DNA from: Lepisosteus oculatus
Taxonomy: Eukaryota; Chordata; Actinopteri; Semionotiformes; Lepisosteidae
DNA length: 64,000 nucleotides
Assembly (NCBI RefSeq): GCF_040954835.1
Contig: NC_090698.1
Coordinates: 1,982,501 to 2,046,500 of the forward strand
Reading direction: 5' to 3'
The notes under the pieces are model-generated. The model was not told the origin of the DNA and ran no database searches. It saw nothing but the letters and a program-made list of their open reading frames with translations. Below are positions 20,662-32,107 of this stretch, piece after piece. Made by a program: the position numbers and the translations under genes. Numbering within the stretch: position 1 is the stretch's first letter; each line of letters begins with the position of its first letter.

Positions 20662-23054
20662 CCATGATGCAAAGTGATACGTTACCACAATAAAACAATT
20701 TCCTCCCAGCTTCTCTATTTAAAGGTAATCCCTCTCGCAAGGAATTTGTAACTGCAATGGTTTACCTTTCAAAACGAACTTTCACCAACTCGGTTTCAAG
20801 TATACCACAGTGAAACCAGTCTGTAAGCATTGCAAATCATAGAGAAGTGCAATAAATTATTACACCATAGGAAAGCAAGGGAAATCAGAAAGTATGAAGC
20901 AGTTTAATTATGGAGAAACTGTAGAGCGCTTATGCAAATTTCTCCCAAGAAGATTCAGAAAGGTCCTTCTCAAACCTCAAGCAAAACTCTTTGTACAGTC
21001 AAAATGAAGTGTGAAGGCAGCAGACTGGACATTCTTTCTATGGAGAATGCAAAGGTTTGCTTTTTAATCTCGCGCTCTTCAACAGTACAGAAACAACTCT
21101 ATCTGTCAGTGTCTGGAAGGGGTACAGCACATTGCACTTTCCTGTTATTTCACTGCTCACTGCATAACCTGTTTCGGAAGCTACGTGTGACTCTCAGTTG
21201 TTGTTTTCCTGTCCGAGTGTCATTTGTCATCATATCTGACTATTCCCATAGAAATGCTTCAGAAAGGACTCTCGCAGCCAAGAGGTGTACAGAGTAAATT
21301 AACTCCACACCAAGCTGGAAAGCCACACCAGTCATTTTTTCTGTCTCACTTTTGCTGTAGGTCTATATTTGCTGTCACTGTTGCAAAACAGTGTGTCGAA
21401 GAAAACTCAGTCTTCACTCGGGTTAGGAGATTGTCAAACAGATCTTTTATTCAATCAGCTGAAGGGGAGCATATCACAGAGAAAGGGTTTCCTCTAGCAC
21501 TCAGTAAATATATTCGCTTGACTGAAGTTACACTTTCCCTTTTATACATTAAATGTAGGCAAGACTTTAACATATCAAAGGAACACAAAGGGCACAGGAC
21601 ACTGTCAGAAGTCTTTCAAACACAAATAAAACAGGACAGGAACATGCCATTTGGCATACCGCAATCTGTTTGATTTCTCTCTGGTTTAACACAAAGGTGT
21701 GAAAAATCGCAGGCTTCAGGTGCAGAAAGACAGCTCTCTTAGGTGCAAACAGAAAACCTTCCCTCGCATAGTCACTGTCTTGACCCTCACTCGGTCTTCT
21801 ACAACTGTTACGCCTTCAAATGTGCATTTCTTAATTTCTAGATGTGCATATACCTGTCTCATGTGTGACTTTTCAGAGAACCAACACAAAACTGTACAAT
21901 TTTTTTACACAGGCCACAGCAAAAGTGCACAATGCTTGATATGTAGCTCTGGAGACACTTCTATGTATTTCCAACACATTTACAGTACAGTGAGAGACTT
22001 TATTGTGCAAGGGCAACATGGGATATGAAACCAAGATGCAAGTAAAGAGTTCAAATATTTTTTTTACTTATAGGAAGTGGCAAAAAGATGAGTGTGTGTT
22101 AACACAGACCTAACACTATCAATTTCCTGTCAAAGGTTTAAAAAAGGTCTTATTTTGGGAATGTATCTTCCTGGACTGGGTGAGGACTTGGCCAATTCCA
22201 GGCTAAGGCAGTACCTCAAACTGGGGATCAGGGATCAGGGAGAACCAGTAACATGTTGCACAAACGCTCAATAATCCATTTCACACTCATGCCTGGGCAC
22301 TGCTTTCAACATGATAAGAACCCCTGCTGCAAAGGGAAAAATAACAACTTCAAAAGTGAGACACTTTTGCTTATTGCATAAGCTGTGGAAATGAGTCTAG
22401 TATATGAGTTACATATGCTACTCCTATGAATAACAACTAGTCTAAATGGCACTTATATATAGCATTGTCTGTACGTAGATAAGCTGTTTTTGTAAAGGTG
22501 TTACGCAAAAGATGTGATTAGCTGCTTTTGGAATGCTTAGTGGAGCCTCAGACATAACAGGGAGGTACTTACTTCCCTTAAGACAAATGGGCTCTGCTAT
22601 CCAATAGGAAGGGGAGAAGAGAGATGTCCAGCCTGATAACTTGGCTCTCTGCACACAGAATGCTCTGTGCCAGTCAATCTCCCCTTCCTGTGGAGACGTT
22701 CACAGGAATAAAAGCCCCTGTGTGCACACGGCAATCTGAGGGAAAAAAAAGCCCAGTGTATTTTTTCTCACTATTATTTGAATGTCAAAACAATTTACAC
22801 AAAAGAAAACAAATATCCACTCATTTAATGGATGTTTACAGTGTCACTGACATCATGTGAGGCTGCTCTGGTTTTCAACACCCAAGTACTGATCCAACAC
22901 ATTTTGTTATTTATTTTGGGAACGTTACTGTTTCATGAGAGCGGGTTTCTCTCAGGTATAGATCTGGCACCTGGAAGGAGCAGCACGTGACAAAACACGG
23001 CAAAACACTTTTTGTGCTGTTTTTATGCAGAAAACAGATCCCCAATACAAGTGG

Positions 23055-23355
23055 TACTCTCCTCCAGCCCCGAAGATGTTCCTCTCTAGTGCAGCCTTGT
23101 GTTAGATTCCAGCCTGGAATTTCTGTCTGTATGGAGTTTGCATGCTCTCCATGTGGCTGCATGAATGTTCTTCAGGTGCCCAGTATCCTCCTGCTTTCCA
23201 CAGGCATACTGTCCAGTTTAAATGGTGTATCTGAAGAAAGTCACTTATTCCTGGCAAGCGGTAAGAGCAACCGAGAGCCCAACCTGAAACTGCAGTTTGC
23301 AAGACAGGAACATGCAGATTCCACACAGAGTATTCTCAGTATTGAACTGAGGACC
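23055..23355. repeat. Two diverged fragments of the same dispersed repeat, opposite orientations
   Basis: The minus strand at about 23060-23180 carries GAGCATGCAAACTCCATACA. The plus strand at about 23300-23355 carries ATGCAGATTCCACACAGAG, ATTGAACTGAGGACC and CACTAACC. This points to nested or inverted insertions. Confidence 0.45.
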
Positions 23356-25032
23356 TGTGAGAAAACAGCACTAACCTTCTCAAAGTGCTTTACAGAATGA
23401 CAACAATAAATAAATATACAACATACTGTATGCACAATATTCACGTATGCACAACATATGCACATCTAATGTTGAGAATTTTTGTTTTTTAAAAATTATA
23501 GGCTAAAGTGTGTTCTTAAATAGACAGTTCTAAACCTCTGTTAAAGTAACAACGGCTTCAATCTGAAACCTCTCCCATTATCACAGGGCTGATAGTACTG
23601 TGTTTTGCTGACTGAAGCCTGAAAGAATAAACAGTCTCTCTCATCTGAGGTGGTTTCTATCCTCATTCCTTAACACCAGCATACAGCCCCCAAAACAGCA
23701 TCCTGGCTACTGGACAGGACCGCAATAATCAGATTTAATATTTCTTGTTGCAATTTAGATGTTTAGACCATATAAATATCTTTATATAACTACAGTATAT
23801 CTGCCAGATGTTATTAGTTCCCAAGGTTAGCAAATTCATAAATATCTTTATCCAACATCACTTTCTGTAATTTTGTACAGTCAGACGTGTTACTGGAGCA
23901 ATCTGAGCGAGCCTCCCTGGTCAGGAGGAACAATAGCAGGTCTCTACCCAGGATCTGAACCCATAACCTTCCAGGGAGTGAAGAGTCCTAGGCCACCAGT
24001 CCACACTGCTGCCCAGCGGGACTGTGTTTCCAGCATGACTCATCTAATAGTCTAAACACCCTCCACTTTCACAATGAAATAAAGTCACTAGTGTATAATA
24101 AATCTCACACTGTTTGAACATTTTTGTACAGATTTTTGAGTATTTAGAAAATGTCTGTTTTCCACCAAAGTTTGAAGTGGAGCAGGTATTATATTCACAA
24201 GAAGCAATTTCCCTTCATTATGCATTCAATAAACTTTGACATTGTTTCCATCCAGGGATGTTTGAATCTCCTTACCTAAAATAAGCGCTGCAGTTGTTAT
24301 CACTGTGTGTTCACATCTGGGAGGAGCTAACAGACTGAGGAGGTTGTTTGTTCCCTGTCTGGGTCAGCATTACCTGCAGATCTTATCTGACTACAAGCTC
24401 TGCACAGCCCACTGGAGTGCTTATCAGTACAGCCTGCTGATATGAAACCAGAGCCAGGATCGGGCTGTCCAGGAATGTAGCGAAATGGATGAATGAGAAA
24501 ATAATAGGCATTTTCTTTTTTTTAAAAAGTCAATCATGTCCATGGTTTGCTAAACATGACTTTCTGGAAAAGGCTCATACGTGATGCAAGACGGAGAACC
24601 TTATTGAACACATACGAAGTCCATTCAGACCCCCTAAAGTGCATCTCTGGAAACAGAAGAACAAGGGGGACCCAAGGTCTGCCCCTCAGGGGTACCCACA
24701 GCCTGTGATCGCTCTTGACCTGGCCTGTCTGTGCTCTGCAGCCTCCCCACATGTCCTGGAGGTCTACACAGAGCTGGGACAGAACAAAGAGATGCAGGAG
24801 CTTCGCGCTGATGAGTCTGGCACTGGGGGCTCAATTTGGGAAACCCTTCTGTGGGGGGGAGCAAAGGAATTTATTTGCAGAACAAAGAAATCCCAGCCGT
24901 CTTCCTAAAACAAACAGAAGCTAATTCGTGTCAATTTGTTTTCCAGCCCCAGGGAACATTAATTAGAGGAAGCATGCTTTGCGTTTCCCAGGGAGTTCAT
25001 TGTGCTGCAGTTCTTTAAAACTCCTTAAGACT

Positions 25033-25072
25033 GGGGGGGGGGGAGACTCTTGATCTAGAGAGCCCCCCCCCC
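25033..25072. repeat. G11/C10 inverted repeat
   Basis: Eleven G, a 19-base spacer that itself contains a CTCT/AGAG pairing, then ten C. The strand could fold into a very GC-rich hairpin. Confidence 0.85.
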
Positions 25073-25959
25073 ACCCTGATGGCTACTGCTTGAATGCAAA
25101 TGTGTGCAGCAAAATACATGCCTGTGTTGATAACAAGGAAGAGCCCAGACACTGCAAACGAACGGGCTTATTAAACTCAAATCCTGTGGAGCGAGGGCCA
25201 GCACACAGTGAAGCCCCTCTGACAACAATGTCCGATAGGCCTGACCTGCTTGTATTTCATTTCCTGTATCATCTACAGGTGCAACTGCAGTGACAGTCCC
25301 TGAAAGAGTAATACTACAAGTCACTTGCAACCCATGCAGTAAACGGCGCTGCTCTGCAGAAATGTGGATCTTATCGCAGTTTTTGTGCTACCCTTCTGTT
25401 CCTCTAGGGAGAGCTGCATGGCTGTGTAGGTGTGGAAAGTAACTTGCTTTGAAAGTAAAATAGATCTCAACAGGCGAAGGTCTGAGACTAAAATACAGGA
25501 AGCTAGCTCACCTTTCCCAGCATTCAGCACTTGGCATCCCTCCCTCCCCTCCCTTGCACCTCCTTGGCTCTTACACTTACACAAGGGACACTGCAGTGCT
25601 GCCACAGCTTTGATCCTTGGGGCTGCTTGGGAATCAGTTCAGAGACCACCCAGCTACATCCCTGAGCTGAAAGGAATCAACTGGAGAGGATAAAAGAAAC
25701 GATCTTTGTAGTCTGGGACCAAGAGTACTACAAGGGAACCTGATTCTATTATTTAAAATCCTAAAAAGTATAATAACATAATAATAATAAAATTTTAAAA
25801 TAATAATAAAAAACATCTTTTATACAGCGCCTCTAAAAGTAGCTTCTCAAAACAGTGGGATGAGATCCTGGGATCAATTAACTAAAAACATCCAAAGGGG
25901 GAGATAGATAAGCCGAGAAGCTGCCCCTCGTTTGCCCTCTCTCTCATGTTCTTACGATC

Positions 25960-26560
25960 CTGTGGACGTGCAGCACGCTGGTCAGCCAGTCGGGACTGGA
26001 GAGAACTTGAGAGAGGGAAAGTGTAACGGGATTGTGCCGCGGTGCCCTTGCCCGATCCCTGCGTCCACTCTTGTCCGAGGGGAGTCTGGCGAGCGGCAGG
26101 CTGGAGGAGCGCCTGGGAGAGCAGCAGCCAGTCCGTCCCTGGCTCCGAAACTGGCCTGGACTCGGCCGCCAGCAGCCTCTGTCGTAATAAGAGCCCGTCA
26201 GGATATTGTTCAGCGCGAACGAAGCCCAGTGTAAAATAACAGGAAACAGACAGAAGAAACCGTGAACACAAAGGCGTTGGGAGCCCGGGGATTAATCAGG
26301 AGGGGTGGAAAAAGGCTCTCGGATGCTGGCGCTGCCCGGTGTGACTCAGTGCCCACGAGCTGCCGGGCCCGGCAGGGAGGCTCCTGTCTCTCCTGGGAAG
26401 AGCGCGGCGGCTGCTGGCCGCATGCTTCCAGCTCTCGCCCTGCTGCTCAGCACTCCACTGACAAACCTCTTCTTCGAGCACCAGGGCAATGCCAGTGCCG
26501 CTTCGGGGAGGGCAAGCGGCGCAGAAGCACTGTGAGGCGCCTACAGCAGGCACACGCGGA
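25960..26560. promoter_or_regulatory. GC/CpG-rich patch, no gene identified
   Basis: About 600 bases with elevated GC and CpG lie between AT-rich stretches. Frames are open on both strands because stop codons are rare in such DNA, and none resembles a known protein. It may be a CpG island of an unannotated transcript. Confidence 0.3.
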
Positions 26561-27399
26561 CGACAGCAGAGCAAATACATACAGAGCAGCATGACAAAGC
26601 TAAGAGACAACTGCAGGAACACCGTGCACATTCACCGCAATAATCTTCTGCAAGCATCATGACATCACTCTTGACCTGTTGATTTGTTTGAGCCACTGAA
26701 TCACAGTGGGGTCTGGGAAACTGTCCCTGAGCCGTGTTGGCCTGATGAAGGCGTGTGTGCAGTTGTATAGTTTCACTACACTGCTGTGCCCTGGCTGTAT
26801 GGCTCCGAGACGATGTTCACCATAAAACTAGTCTGTAAGTATTGCTGCAGCACAGGGTGATGCAAGAAACCCTCCATTGCTTTTGCAATAGTTACATGTA
26901 TAAAATCATACTATTGTAAAGGAAAACCTTGGAAAAATACCCAGCTAACTGAATTTCTAATCATCTCATTTCAACCCAAGTTCTAATATGCTTAATATAA
27001 ATATGGTTATTTTAAAATAGAGCCTGACATGGCTAAATGAATGGGGCATTACACGATCAGGGGTACATGCTTAGGTCCATCATGGTTATGCGGTCTAGAA
27101 AAAGCCAAGTGGCGAGGGTCTGAGAGAAAATGCAGACCCTAATGCAACCAAGCTTTGATTTTCAAACTTGATTGTTGCATGTTTTCATCCAACTAACAGC
27201 TATCAGATCACAAGCAGTTTAAGCGAAGCAAAAACACTCCCATTACAACAGGCCTTAGGACGTTTTGACATGTTTGCCCACTGGTTTGCAAGCTTCAGCC
27301 ATCAGATGGAGTGTGATTCCTCCCACATGATGGTGCGTGGTGCCCGATACAGCTCGTTACAGCTTCCTGGTGAGCCCGAGACACAGCATTTCAAGCGCT

Positions 27400-27780
27400 C
27401 TCGTCGGCAGCGCTATCGGGCTCGGGTCTCTCGCCTTCCCTGGCTGCCCCGCTGGAGCCCGTGGCGCAGGGTGAGAGTGACAGCACAGCCCTGCCCAGCC
27501 CCCGGGCTGTGGCATGCCGAAGGGAAGTCCCCTCCCAGCAGGCCGTGTAAACTTGGCTCCAATAAAAGCATCCGTTTGCCACCTCGGCGGACAACAGGAA
27601 GCCTTTGTTTACTGAAAAAACATCCCGTAGGAGAGCCGGCGAAGAGCCGCGGACGTCTCCTCCAGCGCCTCTGCATCGCGGCCGCGCTCCTCTCCTCCCG
27701 CGGGCCCGTCCCGGCGGCGGGGACGCCGGCGCTGCTGTCAGGACGCCGCGTCACGGAAAACGCACACAGCCTTTTCCTTT
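27400..27780. promoter_or_regulatory. GC/CpG-rich island, densest at 27630-27770
   Basis: The core contains GCGGCCGCGC and repeated CCGGCGG-type words, typical of a CpG island. It overlaps one copy of the ~73-bp element also found near 34.6 kb. No splice-supported exon was found. Confidence 0.35.
27555..27630 (-). repeat. Unassigned ~73-bp conserved element, copy 1
   Basis: The minus strand contains TAAACAAAGGCTTCCTGTTG, then TCCGCCGAGGTGGCAAACGG and ATGCTTTTATTGGAGCC. It matches 34.6 kb at roughly four positions in five. It overlaps the edge of a CpG-rich island. Family not recognised. Confidence 0.55.
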
Positions 27781-28194
27781 CTGCGAGCGGCCAGCGAAAC
27801 ACAAAGATGCGCAAACAGTCCTACAGTACATCTGACACCGTAACAAGGAGCAGATCCTGTTCCCTGGGGAATCTGAAGTTGTTTTGGGATGTTGATAGGA
27901 CTGCCAGTCCTGCAGGGGTGGACTGTGGTCTCCAGGAACTGACAAATTTACTTTTCCTCTCCGGCCAGGGAAAGATAACACATACACACACACAGTTCTA
28001 AAACGGTACATGTCTTGAGGTAACCTTTCCGCCTTAGATTCTGTTGCTCTGGGGTTTTTAAAAACCTCGTTTTACACTGTGGTACAGACAGTGCTGGACT
28101 GGTTTGGAAAAATAAAGCAAGTTTCCTGGCCAGATCGTTCTAATTTAAATGTCAATCGCCATGAATTTCAGTCAGCTTTCTTTGTTGCTATCTT

Positions 28195-28224
28195 CAGCAA
28201 CAGCAACAACAACAACAACAACAA
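28195..28224 (+). repeat. (CAA)n microsatellite
   Basis: About nine CAA-type triplets in intergenic DNA. Confidence 0.85.
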
Positions 28225-28711
28225 AAAGATGTACTATGTTACATAGTCCTGAAAGCTTGTGTGTGATTGGTCATGGGGGTCTGGTAGCTCTCAGTCCGAC
28301 ACACTCTGCTCTCCAGCAGCTCCTGGTTGTGGGTTGAGGGAGTGCAGAACAGACTGCCCAGTCATGCTGTCGGAGCACGTCACAAGAAACGACGAGCTCA
28401 TCGGATGAATTACCCACAAACTACCCAAAAGGAATACATTGGCTAAACAGCATCCTCCGGGGAGCACACAGATCCTGTTACAGTCCTTTTTTAAAAAACA
28501 AAATATGTTTAAATCATAGTCCTGTTAAATTAAAGGAATGGTAATTTTATCCTTAAAATGATAAAGTTTAGTTATCATTGGGCTATAAAGATGTAAGTAG
28601 GAAAATTGTACAGAACCAACGACAGGTCCACTGGAGTTTTTTGTCTGAAATAAAGTGGGACTAATAACATGACTATGATATTTGTAATTCATTTGTATTT
28701 CTAATTCACTC

Positions 28712-28790
28712 GCACCTGAAGAAGGCTCCACAGCCGAAACGTAAGTGTTTCTTTTCTCTTCAGCAGGAATAAACCAGCTACCCGCTCCTT
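28712..28790 (+). repeat. Dispersed short repeat fragment, copy 3
   Basis: ACCTGAAGAAGGCTCCACAG, then CCGAAACGTAAGTGTTTCTTTTC and CAGCAGGAATAAACCAGCTA. Same family as the copies at 4.89 and 9.34 kb. Confidence 0.65.
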
Positions 28791-30601
28791 TGCAGCTCCC
28801 CACCTGAGCACTTGTGATTCATTATTCATAAATGTTTCTGACGTTACCTCGTAAGACGATATCGACAGCGGCGGCTTGAAAGCACGTCACCGTGACCTGA
28901 ACCGTCACGCGCGCCTCACCGGTAAGCGCACGAGTTCGCCGTTGCCCCCCCCCGCACATCCACTCGCTCTCTGCAGGTCACATTGAGGGCCGACACCTCG
29001 TGACTTAACCACCGTGCGCACCCGCTCCAAAAAGCACACTGTTAAGAGTATCGTTTTCAGGTTTGGTTTATTTACATTAGATTATTACATCATTTACACT
29101 CCATGGTAGAAGACATTCTTTCCTACGTGATTGCACACCTGCTTACGGGCAATGACCACAGACAAGGACAGGAGAAAGGTTTAAAGAAAGGCATGGAGTC
29201 AGATGTGTGCTGTGTTAAGGTATTAAAGAGGAGGGCAGGAGAAACTGTGATTGGAATGACCAGATATCCCTGTGACCAAGAGGACAGAAGAGCAAAAATA
29301 AAACATAATCTTCCCCCTTTCTCCTCTCCTGTGTCTTTGAGACTGAACTGCCCTGAAACGAAACTACATATCGTGTTACTGTTCAATAAATGATTTACAA
29401 CCATTCATTTCTGCACCAATGTGATCAAGACATCCTTTTTAGCCTTTCCAAATCCATAACTTGCATAATTTGTTTTCTAACACAAGGGACATAGTCCAAA
29501 AATGAACAGAACACATGTGGGAAATTGTTTTGTTTAATCCCTGTAGATGAGCTGCCAGGACATTGTGCTGCAGAATGAATGTCATCTGCATGTTTCTGTA
29601 AGGGCTGGTTTAAACAACTAAAGCTTTTCTTAGTGATTTCTCTCTGATGTCGGAGGACCTTTAATCCACCAAGCCCCCTTGAATGATGGGATCAGCTGTG
29701 GGATATGAAAATGACAACGTTTCTTGAAAGAAGCCGGACTTTCAGCTTCACCAGCACCGTTGGGCAGTTCCACAAACCTTTGCAGAAGCGCTGCCACTTG
29801 TTCTTGGTTCTAAATTAACTTTTCCTGTAGTTTCTACCTGTGAAATCTCCCAATGCTAATAAAAAAAATGAAAGCTATTTAATTTTATTTTAAATAGTGT
29901 TTTTTCTGTCAAATCCTTTGTTTGGTCATTTCTTTAATCTACGTCTTATTTAAAGGCATGAGAGTATTGCCTTCTTATTTACTTATGGTTTGCCAACTAA
30001 CTTGCAGTTTGGCATATAAATCCATATTATGGTTTAGAAAGTGGGGTTTCAGATCTTAATACCCCTCTCTTCCTGGTCCACAAACAAATCACCAGAGACT
30101 GCAAAAACTGTTGAGGTTTAGTGTGCCTCTAATATTGACAACATGTCCACAGTGAGAGATTGCTGGGATCTGAACTGATCCACAGAGGTGAAAACCTGAA
30201 AGTCACTCCAGTGAATCGCATGTGCATCCATGTCTCATTCCCTCTCCTAATACCATCCCCTCCTGCTCTGTTTCCTCACACGGCTGTGTGAAACAAAGGA
30301 TTTCCTGGAGCACTCTCTCCTGCAGCCAGGCAAGCCATGAATTATTACTTGTGGGAAAAGGCGTCTTTATAAAAGGCCATAATTAAGCACTCCGAATCTG
30401 ACCCTCGTTACAGACCCTGAATGCGACCCCTGGATCAAGACATGAGTTATTGCACTTGCCTGTGTCCTACCTCAAGACCCACAGCTGAGAACGTCATATT
30501 GTGCAGACGAATTTCTACACAGCTTCTAAAAAACAGCCTGAGTTGTTACTGCCACTCAGTGAAAAACTAAGGGAAACCTTTTAAAAATGTGGTTATTACA
30601 A

Positions 30602-30607
30602 TTTATT
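30602..30607 (-). promoter_or_regulatory. Candidate poly(A) signal of the exocyst-3-like gene
   Basis: A minus-strand AATAAA lies about 1.2 kb past the stop codon. I see no nearer canonical hexamer, only a TATAAA variant near 31516. Assignment is by position. Confidence 0.3.
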
Positions 30608-31827
30608 CTAAAACTGCTTTTCAAATCACATGGTTTCTCTTACAGTCATCTGGCATTATTTGTTTAAATCAATAGTTTCTTAAAACCGCATGTGGGACTG
30701 AGATTTTGCTTTAGAGCACAACTCCTACAGAAACACATCTGCAATAAATAAGATTTACTGTCTGCAAATAGATTTTTTCTTGAAATTTGAAAATGTTCTC
30801 CTGGTGAGATGAGATGTTTGCAGCTGAATTTTATCTTCAAGTATGACTTGTTCCATTCACATTTACTCCCATAGAAAAAGAGTTTTCTTAAATTCTCTAA
30901 AGTAGAAGTAAAAAGGGAGATGTGTGCACAATTATAATGCAATATAGTACCTTAAATCATGCCATAATGAAATTGACAGCTGCTTTCTTAGAAACAGACA
31001 CTAAATCTTACAGGAATGAGATGTTTTTAAACAAAAAAATGTCCCCAAATTCTGGAGTGCATTGTATCAGAGATACAGTACATACAGCAGTTATAGCGAT
31101 TTCCAATGTAGATCTGTCAGCCTTATTTCCAGTTGGTCTTTGTCTGTTTGTCCTGTCTGTTTGTCTGGTGTTTTCTGTCTGTGATTGGATTGAATGCAGC
31201 AAGCACTGGTTAAGGGACATGCGGTTATGTTAAAGCAAATAAGAAAAGAAATGTGCCTTTAGGATTACTGTGTCTCGTAAAAGGAGACAAATGCTGTTGT
31301 CCTTATGAATCGCCAACTGTGACCTGAGCACTCATGCAGTCTACTGACTTTCATCGACTTTTTTTTTGGCACGAATGAAGCTGCGATTTCTGCTCAGACG
31401 TGCAGCCAGTGTCCCAGAAACTCCACATTCCGCACACAGACGACTCGGTCCGCATGACAAAGAAGAGAAAAATCGCACCACCTTGTATTATCCTGATGTA
31501 GACGTTCACACCAGCTTTATACCACAAGGTGAGTCCATTCAGAGCGTCATATCACAGAAAGGCACCCTGCACCCAGGGCAGCAGAGAACAAATAAGCGCT
31601 GTTTCTGACGTTGACACAGCACAAATCAGCCCGCACTCTGCTGCCAGGAGTCTCAGATGAACGAGAAGCCCTAGGATCAAAGGTACCAGCAGACGAACCT
31701 CAGTTCATTTTCTTGAGATTCTTTTTTAGCAAGATCAGGATCTGATGATTCAACTCCAAGGAGGGGCTGACTCGTCGAAAAAGACAACGCCCCCCCACAC
31801 ACACACACGAGTCAGCGCTGTCCGGAG

Positions 31828-32107
31828 TTAGAGCTGGTCCTCGGGAGCCTCCCGCCTCCGTGAGCTCTTCCGGCTGGACCGGACGAGGGAGAGGCAGGAG
31901 GAGGTGGTGAGGGCGAGGCGGCTGAGGCCCAGGTTGAGGCAGTGGACCTCCGAGGTCACGGGTACCTCGGAGAACAGGGCCCGGTCGCGGGAGAGCTGCG
32001 TCAGGCTGTCGCTGTTCTCGAAGTCCTTCGCGATGTTCAGGATCTCCTGCCGCTCCACCTGGCGCATCATTCCACGGATGTTCAAGACGGCGGAAATGTG
32101 CTTCTTC
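31828..32107 (-). CDS. Exocyst-3-like gene, last coding exon
   Basis: The acceptor TCCCTGCTTCAG gives R765 and continues [12 protein letters not shown], completing the conserved YPDIRxxH...IRG junction. The stop TAA is at 31828-31830. The last 25 or so residues are Ser/Arg-rich ([16 protein letters not shown]) and unlike a folded helix, so they are probably a flexible tail. Confidence 0.9.

Larger units (their letters stand above)
17873..30600. other. Intergenic region between the two genes
   Basis: About 12.7 kb without a supported exon. It contains the MITE-like element, repeat fragments, the G/C hairpin, two GC-rich patches (26.0 and 27.6 kb) and one copy of the ~73-bp element. A small CpG-rich stretch at about 28860-28960 carries a donor-like CACCG|GTAAGC but no reading frame of note. 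Confidence 0.55.

Noticed and set aside
26262-26631. Overlapping 110-111-codon frames on both strands
   Set aside because: Typical by-product of a GC-rich patch; no homologous look and mutually incompatible.
27168-28001. 277-codon open frame on the plus strand
   Set aside because: It crosses a GC-rich island where stop codons are rare, is Arg/Pro/Ser-rich, has no domain, and overlaps equally open frames on the other strand.
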